DNA of 64,000 nt from an uncultured bacterium (lineage in GTDB: Bacteria > Cyanobacteriota > Vampirovibrionia > Gastranaerophilales > Gastranaerophilaceae): contig CADAYD010000002.1 of NCBI GenBank assembly GCA_902791985.1, forward strand, positions 62,001-126,000, in the 5' to 3' direction. Positions 63,974-64,000 of this stretch are shown piece after piece (position 1 is the first letter of the stretch; the number at the start of each line of letters is the position of its first letter). The translations under genes were made by a program, and so were the position numbers. Below the pieces are notes generated by a model. It made no database searches. It was not told where the DNA came from and was given only the letters and a program-made list of their open reading frames with translations.

Positions 63974-64000
63974 AACCCTCTTTCATCACGAAAGAGGGTT
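63974..64000 (+). terminator. terminator after nifJ, cut by the window end
   Basis: AACCCTCTTTC (63974-63984) pairs with GAAAGAGGGTT (63990-64000). The T-tail would lie beyond the window. Confidence 0.8.

Overview
This window is 64 kb of AT-rich chromosome from an anaerobic Gram-negative-type bacterium. Anaerobic life is indicated by a full-length pyruvate:ferredoxin oxidoreductase (60422-63955) and desulfoferrodoxin (15665-16039). An outer membrane is indicated by a TolC-family channel with a periplasmic adaptor. No rRNA is present, so lineage is inference only. Gene style (many small Lys/Ala-rich or secreted unknowns, giant haemagglutinin-like proteins, a sigma factor beside a large membrane protein) fits a gut non-photosynthetic cyanobacterial relative (Vampirovibrionia/Melainabacteria, Gastranaerophilales) best.

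Layout. 1-5.5 kb: unknown Lys/Ala-rich protein, small secreted protein, a YcgR-like PilZ protein, a PLP decarboxylase, a B12/radical-SAM enzyme and NusB. 5.5-9.6 kb: a 755-residue protein with helical ends resembling axial proteins, flanked by related hairpin elements, then a secreted protein and thioredoxin reductase. 9.5-22.3 kb (mostly minus): tolC, adaptor, rdgB, uppS, small ORF, ilvD; a large-type SRP RNA beside desulfoferrodoxin on the plus strand; speE; the operon hinT, methyltransferase, beta-propeller, dnaJ, grpE; alr. 22.3-32 kb (minus): TPR glycosyltransferase, 10-TM permease, zinc-ribbon/AAA/TPR protein, sigma-like factor and a 1148-residue acidic membrane protein, the middle genes forming one tight operon. 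32-36 kb: small proteins, an isolated two-gene tail-fibre-like cassette, a 50-residue ORF with a consensus promoter, tRNA-Gly(TCC). 36-49 kb: glmS, GH38 mannosidase, CorA, SpoU methylase, M24 peptidase, parvulin, U32 peptidase, RimO, Wzx-like flippase.

49-60.3 kb is the most unusual part: three tandem paralogous exported proteins with two-partner-secretion (haemagglutination activity) N-termini. The first joins the exported domain through a long Pro-Thr-Asp repeat linker to a C-terminal PilZ domain with the complete c-di-GMP binding signature. The second has the same architecture but is split by an internal deletion with frameshift. The third has an enlarged repeat region and ends cleanly without linker or PilZ. 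A PilZ domain, normally cytoplasmic, on a predicted surface protein is the main candidate for an undescribed system: c-di-GMP control of adhesin export or retention, or a PilZ fold reused outside the cytoplasm.

Genes absent from the ORF list but supported by reading are a 50-residue ORF at 34617-34769, a 55-residue ORF after glmS (35853-36020, minus), a probably frameshifted 39-codon ORF at 44233-44353, and the SRP RNA at 15391-15647.
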